Shown here one piece after another: positions 9,187-20,771 of a stretch of DNA of 64,000 nt (its first letter is position 1; each line of letters opens with the position of its first letter). The DNA is from Trichosporon coremiiforme (taxonomy: Eukaryota > Basidiomycota > Tremellomycetes > Trichosporonales > Trichosporonaceae): the NCBI GenBank assembly GCA_039545355.1, contig BCJJ01000021.1, forward strand, positions 310,001 to 374,000, in the 5' to 3' direction. The position numbers and the translations under genes are program-made. The notes below the pieces were generated by a model. The model was not told the origin of the DNA. It saw only the letters and a program-made list of their open reading frames with translations, and searched no databases.

Positions 9187-10326
9187 ATGGCTCCCGTCGC
9201 AGTTGAGTCCCAGGTGCTTCCCACCACCATCGAGAGCCTGAAGGGCGGCATCTCTTCTGTCACCATCACCGAGACGCGCAACTCCTCCCCCGAGGCCCCA
9301 GAGTTCGACTTCAAGGCTTTCAGCTCGTTCGACAACACGCCCTCGATCGGCACCGAGTTCCGCGAGTTCGCCAAGGACGGCAAGCCCGTTCTTGACATCC
9401 GCACCGTTCTCGCCGACGGCGCCAAGCTGGCCGCTCTCGGCCGTCTCGTCTCCGAGCGTGGCGTTGTCTTCTTCCGCAACGCGCAGATCACGCCCGAGGA
9501 GCAGCTCACGCTCGTCGACAAGCTGGGAAAATTCGGCGGCAAGCCCGACACATCGCGCCTGCACGTGCACCCGTGCACGCAGGAGGGCCAGGAGGAGCAG
9601 GAGGAGATCACGATCGTCAGCAACAAGTACGTCTTCGGCCGGTCGTTCAAGCGCAACGACAGCGACATCCTCACCCGGCGCCCCGGTGCCAAAGAGTGGC
9701 ACTCGGACATCACCTTCGAGCCCGTTCCGTCCGATTATGCCTCGCTCGTCATCCGCAAGCTCCCTGAGGTCGGCGGCGATACTCTCTGGGCCTCGGCGTA
9801 CGAGGCGTATGACCGCCTCTCGCCCTCGTACCAGCGTTTCCTTGAGGGGCTCTCCGCGCTGCACAAGGGCGACGGCTTCATCCAGCTCGCCAAGCTCGCG
9901 GGCCTCCCACTGCGCGAGGGCCGCGGCGCCCCCGAGAACGTGGGTCAGGACCTCGAGGCCATCCACCCCGTCGTCCGCACCAACCCCGTTACGGGCTGGA
10001 AGGGCCTGTTCGTGAACCAGAACTTCACCAAGCACCTTCTCGATACCGAGTCGGGCAAGCGCCTCCCCGAGGCCGAGAGCGAGGCCATTCTCACCTACCT
10101 CTTCGCGCTCGTCGAGGGCAACCACGACCTCCAGGTCCGCTTCCGCTGGGAGAAGGATTCGCTCGCCATCTGGGACAACAGGAGCACCTTCCACGCCGCC
10201 ACGAGCGACATTGACGGCGGCCTCCGCGAGGGCACGCGCTCCGTCTCGCTTGGTGAGAGGCCGTACTTCGACCCCAACAGCCTCACCCGCCGCCAGGCAC
10301 TCAAGAAGGCTGCTGAGGGCCACTAA
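9187..10326 (+). CDS. TauD/TfdA-family Fe(II)/2-oxoglutarate dioxygenase, 379 aa
   Basis: Intronless, with a good start context (ccaccATGG). The iron-binding facial triad is visible: H172 and D174 in WHSD, and distal H336 in STFHAATSD. R351 in GTRSVSL is placed to bind the 2-oxoglutarate carboxylate. The fold order and length match fungal TauD-like enzymes such as yeast Jlp1 (sulfonate/2-oxoglutarate dioxygenase). The family oxidises taurine, alkylsulfonates, alkyl sulfates, xanthine or herbicides; the exact substrate here is not known. There is no signal peptide, so it is probably cytosolic. Divergent pairing with the MFS transporter at 6225-7916 supports an uptake-plus-catabolism pair. The codon bias is very strong towards C, suggesting high expression when induced. 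Confidence 0.85.
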   Translation: MAPVAVESQVLPTTIESLKGGISSVTITETRNSSPEAPEFDFKAFSSFDNTPSIGTEFREFAKDGKPVLDIRTVLADGAKLAALGRLVSERGVVFFRNAQITPEEQLTLVDKLGKFGGKPDTSRLHVHPCTQEGQEEQEEITIVSNKYVFGRSFKRNDSDILTRRPGAKEWHSDITFEPVPSDYASLVIRKLPEVGGDTLWASAYEAYDRLSPSYQRFLEGLSALHKGDGFIQLAKLAGLPLREGRGAPENVGQDLEAIHPVVRTNPVTGWKGLFVNQNFTKHLLDTESGKRLPEAESEAILTYLFALVEGNHDLQVRFRWEKDSLAIWDNRSTFHAATSDIDGGLREGTRSVSLGERPYFDPNSLTRRQALKKAAEGH

Positions 10327-10771
10327 TCGTAGACAAAACTTGACGGGGTAGCGATCTCGTTGTACATATAGCATGAAGGCATGGACTGGGTATGTTGGCC
10401 TGTGGTGAGCAAAGAAATTGGAACCGAGTGCCTCAGCGCGAAGGCAGAAGCAAGAACGCGATGAAGGCCCGCTCGGGAAACATGCTCGTGCGCATGTTCC
10501 TGCCAGGTTCAGGAGTTCTCGTCGATTATAACGTGGCCACGACGATCGCATGCCTTGTGCCGTGAGTTGGCACCAGCGTGTCATGAGGGCCGTCGGGTAA
10601 GTTGTGGTAAGCCCAACGTACCTGGTCAGTGGCTGTTTCATATGTCCCAGAAGCTCGGAAAGGTAATTAATCGTGACACTAGCATACCCCATACAGGAGA
10701 ACCACTTGAGCGCGCTGAGGGTGCGCGTGATAGGACGTCGATAAGGACTCATTATAACCAGACCCAAGAAC
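10327..10771. other. convergent 3' region
   Basis: Between the stop of the TauD-type gene (plus) and the stop of the CYSTM gene (minus). No gene is seen. Confidence 0.4.
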
Positions 10772-11885
10772 TTAAGCGATGGCGTCGAGACACCCCTCGG
10801 CACAGCAACAACAGAGGACTGGGAATCAGCGGTATCCGTAAAGATGCTGTGATACTTACCACCAGCAAGACAGGCGCAGCACGCGGTGCAGCAGCCACCA
10901 CCACCAGAGTCCTTCTGGGGAGCCTGCTGGACGTAGACAGGCTGCGGCGCGGGCTGAGGGTAGCTGATGTTAGCGAAATGCAATCTTGGCAGCGCAGGGG
11001 GCAGCGCCAAGCTGCCGAGCCAGACCTGGCATCTTATGACGGAAGTATGCGTTACTCCCAAAGGTCTGCATGCGAATGGCATGACGCTAGTCACGACTGC
11101 ACCTGGTCACGGGTGTGATTTGTTTCGGCTATGCTCATGGGAATGACCATAACGGGGGCCCACGTGCTGTACTCACTATCCACCGGGCTGCTGGTAGCTC
11201 TGCTGAGGAGGAGGCGGGTAGTAGCCACCCTGCTGGGGAGGAGGGCCGCCGTGAGGCGCACCGTAACCAGGCTGTCCGTATCCGCCGGGACTGTTGTGAT
11301 TAGCGTCTTGTAATGTTGGGGGGAAGCAAGGCTGGGCTTGGGCTACACAGAACGAGATAGGAAGAGGAAGTAATACGCCGGGGACCAAACGAAGCACTAG
11401 CGCCCCGAATGACCGCGCTATGTATCCCTAAAGAACAGGGAGCACAACCAAGCGCCGTGCAGTCGTCCTTGGGCTTGTTTTTGCAGAGATTCGTGGTCTT
11501 CAAGGGGGGGGGGGGGGGGGGGGGCTGAGATAGAAATTGTGGTGGCAAGCCCTGGCTGCTGCGCAGCAGCCAGATTTGACGTAGCGTTGCTCGTCACCGG
11601 CTGCGGCCCACCTCAAACAAGTTGCCACTATCAGTACTACGAAAGGCAGGCAGGAAGGCACTGCACAGTGTGTGCGTCCTGCCCCTTGTTCCGCAGATCA
11701 TGGGCTAGTGGGCTTGAAAGAAAGTGGTAATGTTGGGAGATCTGGCGCCATCGACGGCATCGTCGTATTGTTCGTCCTTGTGTTGGCCCAAGGGCAGTCG
11801 ATGATGGCATGGCACTCACTTTCCGCCGCCGTAGTACTACTGTAAGCTACGTTCAGACTTAACAACTTACGTCCTGAGCCGACAT
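10772..11885 (-). CDS. small cysteine-rich CYSTM-type membrane-tethered protein, 98 aa, 5 exons
   Basis: Not visible as one ORF. Proposed exons are complement(10772..10818, 10860..10963, 11177..11290, 11820..11836, 11871..11885); all junctions are GT-AG and stay in frame. The protein begins MSAQDYYGGG. Residues 11-75 are a G/Y/P/Q-rich region with GGYGQPGYGAP, QQGGYYPPPPQQ and QPVYVQQAP, and the C-terminus is GGGGCCTACCACLAG + VLCCCCAEGCLDAIA. This is the architecture of the CYSTM module: a disordered Q/Y/P-rich head and a short cysteine-dense C-terminal membrane segment. Family members are stress-related, tail-anchored or palmitoylated proteins. The second exon is only 17 nt and needs the TAG acceptor; the alternative CAG acceptor 3 nt earlier would put in a stop codon. 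Confidence 0.75.
11504..11524. repeat. poly-G run (21 G)
   Basis: Uninterrupted run of 21 G inside the third intron region of the CYSTM gene (between exons 2 and 3). The length is likely unreliable for sequencing reasons, and the run could form a G-quadruplex. Confidence 0.9.
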
Positions 11886-13994
11886 GTTACTCTGTGTTGG
11901 GGATTATTAGAGATGAAGTGGGAGGTGTCAAGATAAGAAACGGCTAGAAAAGGGTTGGCCAAATATCAGGAATGGATGATCAAGGCTGAACCATTTGCTT
12001 GGACTTAACAGGCTCACATTCATCTCGGCAGTGCTCTGCGCAGCAATGGATCGTTGATGGACGCGCTCGCGCGTAGCGGAACCAAATGTACTGGGCCATT
12101 ATGCCGCCATCGACCCACCTCTGGAATTCACCACAACGGCTATTTACAGTCGCGGCGTTGCTCGTTTTGACTGAGCTACCGAAACGCTTCGTCGTTGCCC
12201 AGTCAATGCATGCTTGAACACTGGGCGTCGTTCTGTGCCATGCAGCGAGGCTCTGCAAGCGTCAAGCGGCGTCTTGGCGGTGAGGGTACCAGCACTGACA
12301 CACAAGCCTCAGACTACGGCCGCCGACGCCAGGCGGTGCGAAGGGGCATGTGTCATGCCGACGTTACCGAGTAGGCGGGGGACTCGCCGAGAGCGTGATC
12401 GTTACGAGTGGGCAACGCCAGATGTTTGTGATGTCTGACCTACGTCTCACCGCCCATCCTTGCCATCAGCATGCAGAGTTAGATGCCGAGCCCTTCAGGT
12501 CGGTCCACCTTTGCCACAGACTGGCAGGTCCCCTCATCTGATAACAAAACCTCTGGCTTCTCCCCGCGCTTCTGAAACGGGCCGTTCTTGTCGTTGCGAC
12601 TTGAAACAAAGCACGTTTACCACGAGAGAAGCACGTTGGCGCTTGGAGACAGGCAGCAGCAACTCCGTGTCTGATTCGGCTTAGATTTGAGTCCGTCAGA
12701 CAGCACAGGAGATTCGGCGCTGATGCAGGTCGAGGTTAAGCAGTTAGGGTGAGCGTGAAGGTTGGGGCCTCAATCACTAAGCCCCTGCCCGCAACTGTCC
12801 GCCGAGAGTTCCGCCGAAGCTGGGTTGACGGGCCTGGTACATCTGGCGGGCTGAAGATGGGAAGAGCGGGCTTGCGAGCGGGGCCGAGGTTTGATGTTGA
12901 ACGCATTATTAGCAACGTGCTTTCCCATGTTCCCTGTCCCTGGAATCCAACAGTGCTGCGATCGAGACGGAATGTTGGTATGTATCTGAAACATGTCCGC
13001 ACGTACCAGCGCTACAAATGCGGTGTGGATGCACCCATTAAGATGTCGAAGAAGCATATTCATCGGAAACACTGCAGAACTGTTGCTAGAGGACGTGGCA
13101 AGGTGGTGGCCGCGACGTCTGCCTCAAGGCACCCGCGCGATTCCTGGTTTTCGTCCCAGGCCGAGGCATCGAGGCAGAGCGCACAAATACGTTTCGGGAC
13201 TGATATCAACGTAATCGAGAGCCTAAAGATTGAAAGCGGGACATTCCTCTACTAATCGACTGTTATCCCCACTGCACACTGCGCGCGAAAACCTAGTGAG
13301 CGCCCCACAACACAACACGGACCCGAGGTGAGGGATGAGGGTGCGATTCGAGCATAGCTTTGTGCGGTCGTGGACGAAACTCGACTGAAAGCGAAAGCTT
13401 GAGGACCTGACAGAAGAGATGCATCAAGCAGTGATGCACGGCACTCTCGCCGGAATGTCTGTGTGAGATAATTTGAGGATGAGGGCCAATGTACCACAGG
13501 CGCGGATCCCCAGGGAGAGGCATGCATTCGAAGTGATCAGCCACTCTAGTGCCATACCAGGACGCCAGGAGCGCCAGGAGCAAGAAGGCAGGTGATCAGA
13601 GGCCGGGACGACAGCCCGCCTGACCATGGCAGCTTGACCGCACACAGGCTGCCGCCTCGCTGCGAGTGGCGCGAAGCCCCTGTGCCCTTGGATGGTGCCT
13701 CTGACCCTGGACGTGCGATTCATCTAATCTTGTCACCGCCAGCCAGGATGCACTTCCAGGACACCCACATTCGTACTCTCACCACCCACTAGCTTTTTCC
13801 TCGTATCTGTTTCCTCGTCTTCATCATCTCCTTCCTCCCACCAATCTCCGCCTCCTTCCACCTCGACCACCTGCGCCCTTCTCTTCGCCCGCATTCGGTT
13901 CTTTTCGCCTTCTTCACGGATTCGGCACCCTCATCCACGTTCTCTCAACTTTGACCCCCCTTCCTACACTGATACGCGTCTAACTTCCATCAAA
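11886..13994. other. intergenic, 2.1 kb, no gene recognised
   Basis: Holds the promoter of the minus-strand CYSTM gene and that of the transporter at 13995. The last ~200 bp (13790-13994) are strongly pyrimidine-rich, as is common in fungal promoters of well-expressed genes. The ORFs at 12749-13255 (168 codons) and neighbouring frames show no family features. Confidence 0.4.
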
Positions 13995-15355
13995 ATGCCC
14001 GCCGCCGAAGAGAAGCAGCAGGACAGCGTAAGTGTCATCACTTGGCGCACATAAGACGCGTATTTTGAACTGCACTGTCAATGAGTACACACGCGAACAG
14101 GCGGCTCAGGGGCGCCGTTGCGGCCGGGCCAGCATGGCTGGCATCAGTCTCACACTTACCAGACTTTGGATAGCACCGCTGACTTTCACAGATTGAGCTC
14201 CTCGAGAAGGCTGAGGAGTGAGTTTCAGTTGCTGCGCTTGACTACGCGAAGCACTGGCGAGGCCTCACCGCCCCACTTGGTTTGTTACTGACACTGCAGG
14301 GGCTCGGCTTCGTCCTCGGTTCGTCAGCACCAGCACCAGCAGCAGAAAAAGATCGTCATCCCTGGTGTCATCAGTGAGGGATCTAGGAAAGATCGACCAC
14401 TGACGCGCAGTTATCCCCATTTGGATGGCATGCTCTATCTCTGTCATTCTTTACAACAGTGAGGTAGTTCTGGCATTCCTGGTGACTGACCGTCAGAATA
14501 TGTCTTCACCAACCTCGACTTCCCCTACCCTGTCTTCCTTACCACCTGGCACCTGACCTTCTCTGCCATTGCTACGCGCGTCCTACAGCGCACGACGACC
14601 CTTATCGATGGCGCCAAGGACATTGAGATGACTGTGAGTTGAGGAGGACTTGTAATGGAACTGACCATCAGCGCGACCGCTGGGTTCGCTCGATTCTCCC
14701 CATCGGCGCTCTCTTCTCGGGATCGCTCATCCTGTCGAACTACGCCTATCTTACCCTGTCGGTCCCCTTCATCCAGATGCTCAAGGCGTTCAACCCCGTC
14801 GGCATTCTGCTGATCTCGTTCGCCTTCAAGATCCAGGAGCCCAACGCTCGCCTGCTCGCCATCGTCATGATGATCTCCCTCGGCTGCGCTCTTGCTGCCT
14901 ACGGTGAAGTTCACTTCGAGCTTATCGGCTTCGTATGCCAGTGCGCGGCTATCGCGTTTGAGGCCTCGCGTCTCGTCATGATCCAGATTCTGCTCCACGG
15001 AATGAAGATGGATCCCCTCGTCTCGCTCCACTACTTCGCCCCCGTCTGCGCGATCATCAACGCGTGCGTTATGCCCTTCATTGAAGGCTTCGCCCCCTTC
15101 CGTGACCTCCACAAGGTCGGCCTCCTCGTTCTCCTCTCGAACGCCGGTATCGCCTTCGCCCTCAACGTCGCTGCCGTCTTCCTCATCAGTGTTGGATCCG
15201 GCCTCATTCTCACCCTCGCCGGTGTGCTCAAGGACATTCTCCTTATCTCTGCGTCCGTTATTGCCTTTGGCACGCAGATCACTGCAATCCAGGTCTTCGG
15301 TTACGCCATCTCGCTTGCGGGTCTCGTCACCTTCAAAACCACCGGTGGCAAGTAA
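13995..15355 (+). CDS. triose-phosphate/nucleotide-sugar-type transporter (DMT superfamily), 333 aa, 6 exons
   Basis: Proposed exons 13995..14027, 14192..14217, 14300..14373, 14411..14458, 14497..14633 and 14672..15355 join in phase. After a short hydrophilic head rich in His/Gln, the protein enters IPIWMACSISVILYNKYVF. That is the TPT-family first segment, with Lys-Tyr-Val-Phe and then the FPYPVFLTTWHLTFSAIATR motif. About ten membrane segments follow, including SNYAYLTLSVPFIQMLKAF and LKDILLISASV. These are hallmarks of fungal TPT/SLC35-like carriers of the Golgi or ER. Known substrates in the family are sugar phosphates or nucleotide sugars, not predictable here. The first five exons are small (26-137 nt), while the hydrophobic core lies mostly in exon 6. 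The C-terminal KTTGGK has no clear retrieval motif. Confidence 0.85.
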
Positions 15356-17055
15356 ATGTCCCAATGATCAACAGTGACGTATGAACGCCACACGATAGAT
15401 GGGAGCGGGGACTATAGGTTCGCGGCTCTGTCCGAACCTGTCTGTGCTCAGGAGTGTGGGGAGAGGAGGATGGAGTGGTGGGGAAGGACCACTCGGTGGC
15501 GGCGATCTGTGCAGTGTATTGCTCTGCGCTTGCTCCGCCAGTGCTGGCTTGGCCACCACACCTAGCACACCTGTTTCTTTTAGTTCTAAACCTTAGATAG
15601 ACATCTCTGCCTGCACTATATGCTTCTGACTACTCCATACCCGATACCAACTGTCATGGACAATATGTGTCTCTCCAGAGTGCTGCACTTTCCGATAACG
15701 CGTGATTCTCGGGATAAGAAAAGAAGAGGTGGTGCGAGACGGGTATACCGAGTGAGAGGGCTTGAGTCTCGGAGGCTGCCAGATCTGCGAGCCATGGCGC
15801 CTCCGTGGTCACTCCGGGGAACGGGAAGTCGTAATCAGCGAAAGCTGAGAGGCCCGAGACGGGAGCAAGTCCACGTGCCTGCCTCTATCTCAGCGCGTGG
15901 CGAGGCTCGGCAAGAACAGGGAGCTCGCTCAGTGGGAATGATCGGAGCGCCGATATTTCAAACTTGGAGGCGCCCGGCAGCCGGCGGCAACGGTACGGTT
16001 TGGTCCCGCTTCGAGCTGCTCCGTATGAGGGGAGCCCAGTGGCCAGTGCCCGCCAGTACCAGACCCCCCGCTGGCCAGGTTCGGCTGGGCCCCTGGGTGA
16101 TCCTTGGCTGATCCTGGCCGGGTGCGGGCACTGCGGGGACAAGGAGGCAAGACACTCCGATGTCACGGTGACATAGCCACTAGCTGGAGTGGCCACGGCC
16201 AGACGGCCAGACGCATAAGCGCGAGCTGACCTCGCCGACTGGAGCGAGCCCCCGAACCTCGCGAGCCTCCCCTGCAGCGCGAGCACTGACTCTGGTTTTT
16301 TCCACCACGAAACCATTTCTCATCTCGATAGACTCCATCCGGCTCATCCCGAAGGCTAGTCACCACCATCATCAGTCGACTCCACTCCGCTCCCACATCG
16401 CCCGACTTGCACACACACACACAACACATAGAAAAGAAGTCGTCCCTCCGATCCGATCGGCGCCACACTCCCCACTACCCTCACACCATTCACACTACTA
16501 CGCTCATCACGCACACTGGACGCCCCTCGCCGGCCGCGACTCAGTCCATCGACACCGACGACCACCTCTGCTAGACTAGATCCGCACTAGATTATCTTCG
16601 CTCCAATTGTGTGAGTATCGCCCCGCCGTTCCGGGCCGACGCCGACTGCGCCCTCGTTTCCGCAACTGCTAGCTGTTTAAGTGGCCAGCGGATTCTTCGT
16701 GCATGTGTCACGGCGTACCTCGCGTCCTCGTTGCTGCTTGCTGTACGCTGCGCCACGGAAGGCGCCACTGGTACCACCATACCTGTGCAGGTCATGAGAC
16801 ATGCAGCGCCCGCACGGGTCGTGTGCTTGTTGATCCTCTGTCCGAACAAGAGCTGACCACTTATCTACTCCCTGGCATCTGGCACCCCGATCAAACACAA
16901 TCACCTGCACTCTTCGTTATCACCCTCGATCGCTTCGCATTACCTTTCGACCTCGCTTGCGCTATTTAACGACTTCATCGCCTCCTCACCCCCACTCACT
17001 GTCCCGCCTGTGTGTCTTCTTGCATCGCCGCCCAACCTGTTCAATATCCAGCCCC
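15356..17055. other. intergenic / leader region, 1.7 kb
   Basis: No gene supported. It includes a (CA)7 tract at 16410-16423 and a pyrimidine-rich stretch before 16610. A good donor (GTGAGTATCG at about 16612) suggests the following gene may have a 5'-UTR intron ending before 17056. Confidence 0.35.
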
Positions 17056-18139
17056 ATGTCCGCATCAGTCATGAACGCACCCGTCCCCACGCTCCTCGTC
17101 GAGGACCGCTCGCGTTCACGGAGCACCGCGCCTCTCTCCGGCCCCAGCTCTGGCGGCACCAAGGCGCCCTACCGCTCTCCGCGGCTTGAGCGCTCGCGCT
17201 CACGCCCGCGCTTCACGATCGACGCGCCGACGCGCGCCTTCGCCCTTACGATCGCTGAGGTCGTGCAGCTACGCCAGGCTCGTGCCGAGAGCAATGGCAG
17301 CAACACGCTCGCCAACGTAGAGCTCATCGTTGACGTCCCGGTCTGGTCGAACGGGTGCTTCTCTGGTGAGTAGTAATGCACGGGATGGCATTGGTTGCCC
17401 CCGCACGGCGGCTTCATGCTCGTGCATTGCGCACAGCACAGTCGATGCACACGACCGCTCGCATCTCGGCAAAGACGCAGAAGCTCGTCCGCCGAGTGCT
17501 TGTGCGGCGTGCGTCACCTGAGCATGGACCGGGTATGACTCATCCGTGTACCGTGTGTCGTGTGCGGATTCAGAACGTCTGGATCCGGTGGGCCTCGGCC
17601 GGCAACCCCAATGCAGTGTCACTCGGCGTCCTCCGCTCGTGCCCAGACCAACAGGCGCTGACATTCCAGATCTCTCGACTCTGCACTCGCTGCGCGACGT
17701 GACGCTCTCGCACGTGCACGGCCTGATCGCGCACCTCTCCGACGCCCACCTCATCACGGCCAAGTACCGCCTGCTGGCTTCGCGTCCCCAGCAGCTCGGC
17801 TGGGGCTGTATCCGTCTTGCTCCCTCGCCGCTCGACCGCGCTCAGCGGCGGCACACTGCGCGCCCTCCCCTCCCGTCCTCGCCTCGCGCGACGGTACACA
17901 ACTTCGACTCGCGGGCCAACATCCAGCACTCGGTCTCGTTCGACGAGGCAGTGTACGACCGCCCGACCGAGGTCGAGGTCGAGCTCGTGCCCGGATACAC
18001 GGAGGGGAGCGACAGCGACGAGGACGACGACCAGGAGCCCGACAGCCTCGTTGCCGCCGAGGCGCGCGAGAAGAACTACAAGGAGGGATCCGTGTTCACC
18101 ATGACGATCAACGGGCTGCACTCGCTTGTTATGATCTAG
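17056..18139 (+). CDS. hypothetical protein, 264 aa, 2 exons
   Basis: Proposed exons are 17056..17365 and 17655..18139, joined as ...GCFSG|ADIPDLSTL... Residues 1-60 are Ser/Arg-rich (RSRSRSTAPLS, ERSRSRPRF). A compact region follows (about 60-165) ending LLASRPQQLGWGCIRL, then a Ser/Pro linker and an acidic C-terminus (EGSDSDEDDDQEPDSLVAAEA). No family was recognised. The start at 17056 was preferred over an in-frame ATG at 16957 because the intervening residues look like translated leader. No signal peptide or membrane segment is seen. The RS-type head and acidic tail fit a nuclear or scaffolding protein, but this is a guess. Confidence 0.6.
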
Positions 18140-18958
18140 CCGCCAGGCAAGGACAGGTGTTCAGAAGCAGCCCAACACACAAGTGTAAAGTATTGTAGAG
18201 TAGACTTGTACCGGCGTCCCCGCGCACTGCAGCCAGCAGTACACGAGACGTATGGACGGTTGTATATGCATCATTCATACCCCCAACTATCTCTGGTATA
18301 ACTAACTATACACCGCGCAGGTACGCTGGATGCTGTGCTGATTGGATGTTGGTGCTGAAACAGGCTAGACTTCCGTTTCCAGCGAGATTCCAAAGCCAGG
18401 GAGGTCCCCCAGCGTACGCCAGCGTGGCGGGGGAAGGAAGCAAGGCATGGAATGGAACCGAAGGGTGCGGAGGGAAGTATAAATAAACCTTGTGGGACGG
18501 GTCTGCCGGCTGCTGGGCGGGGCGCACGGGCAGTCGGGCTGCACTCCCACGCAGATACAGTCTATCCCTTTATCGTTCATGGGCGCACCCCGCGTGTGTC
18601 ATGTAGCGTGAGCTTTGTCGCGCTGGGCGTGCATTTCTGGGTCGTGGGGGCGTCGTGTACGAGGGCGTGATGGTAGGATAGGCGCCTGCGAGACTCCGGC
18701 GCAGCCCCAAGCATGCGTTAATCCGGACGCCAAGCGGAACGAAGGATACGAGGGGGTTACGCGACGCGTCCATCGTCCGGCGCAAGAACCAAGAACCAGA
18801 ACATGGCTTCGGAACCAAGGCTGTTGGAAGTGTCCGTTTGATGCACAGCAGTCCCAACTCTAGATCTGCTCTAGACGCAGACAATGCGTCAATCAATCCA
18901 TCGTATCCATCCACTCACTCACTTCTCGCGGCATCTAGCAGACATCTAGCAGCGAACG
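18140..18958. other. intergenic
   Basis: Terminator of the gene ending at 18139 and promoter of the next. Nothing else is recognised. Confidence 0.4.
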
Positions 18959-20212
18959 ATGGCAGCAGTCGCCCCGCCGGCGCAACAGCCGGCAGCCCAG
19001 ACGTCCGCCGTCCAGCTCCCCGCAGCCCAGAATCCGCAGGTCCCCAACGCCGCCAACCCTCAGACGACCTCCGCCGCCGCCGTGAAGACGGCCACACCGG
19101 CCAAGGCATCGTCGTCTTCGTCGGTGTCCGCTGCGAAGACGGACGCAAAGGATAAGAACAAAGATCTGAAGATCTCGGCAACGTCGGCGGATGCAAAGGC
19201 GCAGACTAGCAGCGCTAGCTCGACGTTGAGCGCTACAGAGGTAGCGACGACGGTACTTGATGTCGCTGGACAGCCGACGGTGCAGAAGCAGGCGCAGTGT
19301 GAGTCTTCATGTCCTGCCAGACCTGATATCTGAGAAGAGATGTTGGGTTAGAAAGAAGCATCTACCGGGCCGGCAATGGACCACGAGCCTCCGAGAAGCG
19401 ACATACGGCCCGGTTTCGATTAACTCTCGGCTGGGTTCTTCCGACTCAGTATGAGACTGTCCGTAATGTGTGATTGTGTCGCATATGCTGGGATTGGTCT
19501 GCAACGGTGGTAGCACGGGAAATACGAAAACAGAAATGCGAGGGGCGCGTTAAGCTGACACTCCCAGATATCACAATCTTTCCGCCCGATTTCCCTGTCG
19601 AGAAGTGGGAACCCAAGTCAGCCAAGTCGGTCGGCAAGGGGTACCTCTTTTTCGAGAACCAGCTAGGAGACAACAGTGAGTGGTTTGCAGGCTCATCGAA
19701 CCTTCCTTTAGCTGCCTTGCTCCTCTAAGGCCGCCTCCTCTCCAGCTCGGAGCAGCACGACGATGAGCTGATACGCAGTGCTGCTCTTCGCGGTCGTTCT
19801 CGCTGTGATGGCCGTCTTCATGGCACTCCTGCTCCTGATCACAGGCTGGCAGTCACGCAAGGAAGATTCCTACTTGCCAGTAGAGGCGAAGTGGACGGAC
19901 GGCCCAGTCAGGCTGAAGAACCCCATGCCCCGGGAGCTGCGCCTGCAGCCGGGGCGCAGTCCACCGCGCGGCACCCCAGTGGACAGGCCGATGCCTGGAC
20001 GACCAGGCCCGAGTGGACCGGCACGCCGACCGCCTCCCCCGCCGATGTATGCCGTCGACCGCGACCCGGCCGGATATCCACCGCAGCAGTGGGGTGGGGT
20101 CGGATACTCACAGCCTGTTGTCCGCGCACAGCCCCAGGGATACGGGCAGAGGGGATTCCCGCAGCAGCCACAACTGAGAAGGCTGCCGAGTCAGAACCAG
20201 CATGGCTGGTGA
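18959..20212 (+). CDS. single-pass membrane protein of unknown function, 293 aa, 3 exons
   Basis: Proposed exons are 18959..19298, 19568..19675 and 19779..20212. Residues 1-113 are Ala/Gln/Thr/Ser-rich with no classical signal peptide. Residues 114-150 form a short conserved-looking block (ITIFPPDFPVEKWEPKS, then GKGYLFFENQLGDN). Residues about 150-170 are one strong membrane segment (LLFAVVLAVMAVFMALLLLI). The tail is Pro/Gly/Gln/Arg-rich. The order suggests an O-glycosylatable head outside and a disordered cytosolic tail, similar in outline to fungal surface or ER-Golgi proteins. The family is unknown. An exon may be missing in the 269-nt first intron, since the join between head and block rests on phase alone. 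Confidence 0.6.
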
Positions 20213-20771
20213 GGCGAACGTTGGCGAGCCAATTTGTCAGAGCTCGTCGTGGCGCAGGAGCCACGAGTAGATTGGGGAAGGAGAACTTCGTGTATTTCCT
20301 GTCTCGCCATTTTGCTACACTATAATTCGCAGGCGCCGGACGCCTGGATTAGTCTTGCCTGTATCTGTGAGAGATGTATGTCATGCCTACTCATGCCTGA
20401 CTCGTTTTGCTGCGAGTGCTGCGAGACGTAGGGTGAAGGAGGCGAGAAGAGGGTCGCGGTCCGAGACCTCCGGACTGTTATCAAGGGACAAACACAGGAC
20501 GCGGAGCCCCAAGAGTCCAGCCACGTCCGCTCAAGCTGTTGACATGAAACGCGTCTGATTTCGCGTCATCGTCGCTGTCTTCCTCGTGTCTTACATTCCT
20601 TGGCGGCATTCAACTGACGCGATCTACTTCGAAAGCAACAAGCATCCAACCTTGGCGTCAAGAGAACATACCCGCGAATAGATCTACTGCTACCCCACGA
20701 ACGCGACCCTGGGTGGTCTTCCCCTGAGCCAGTGCAACATTCCACTCTCGACATCCGACCGCAATCCCAGC
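20213..20771. other. intergenic
   Basis: No gene is seen between two tandem plus-strand genes. Confidence 0.4.

Noticed and set aside
9064..11094. 676-codon minus-strand ORF
   Set aside because: Mostly the antisense of the TauD-type gene; it arises from C-ending codon bias. Only its first part overlaps true CYSTM exons, in short pieces.
12749..13255. 168-codon plus-strand ORF
   Set aside because: No domain, unfavourable codon use and overlapping ORFs in other frames; not supported as a gene.
14525..15364. 279-codon minus-strand ORF opposite the TPT transporter
   Set aside because: Antisense shadow; Asp/Glu/Gly-rich nonsense.
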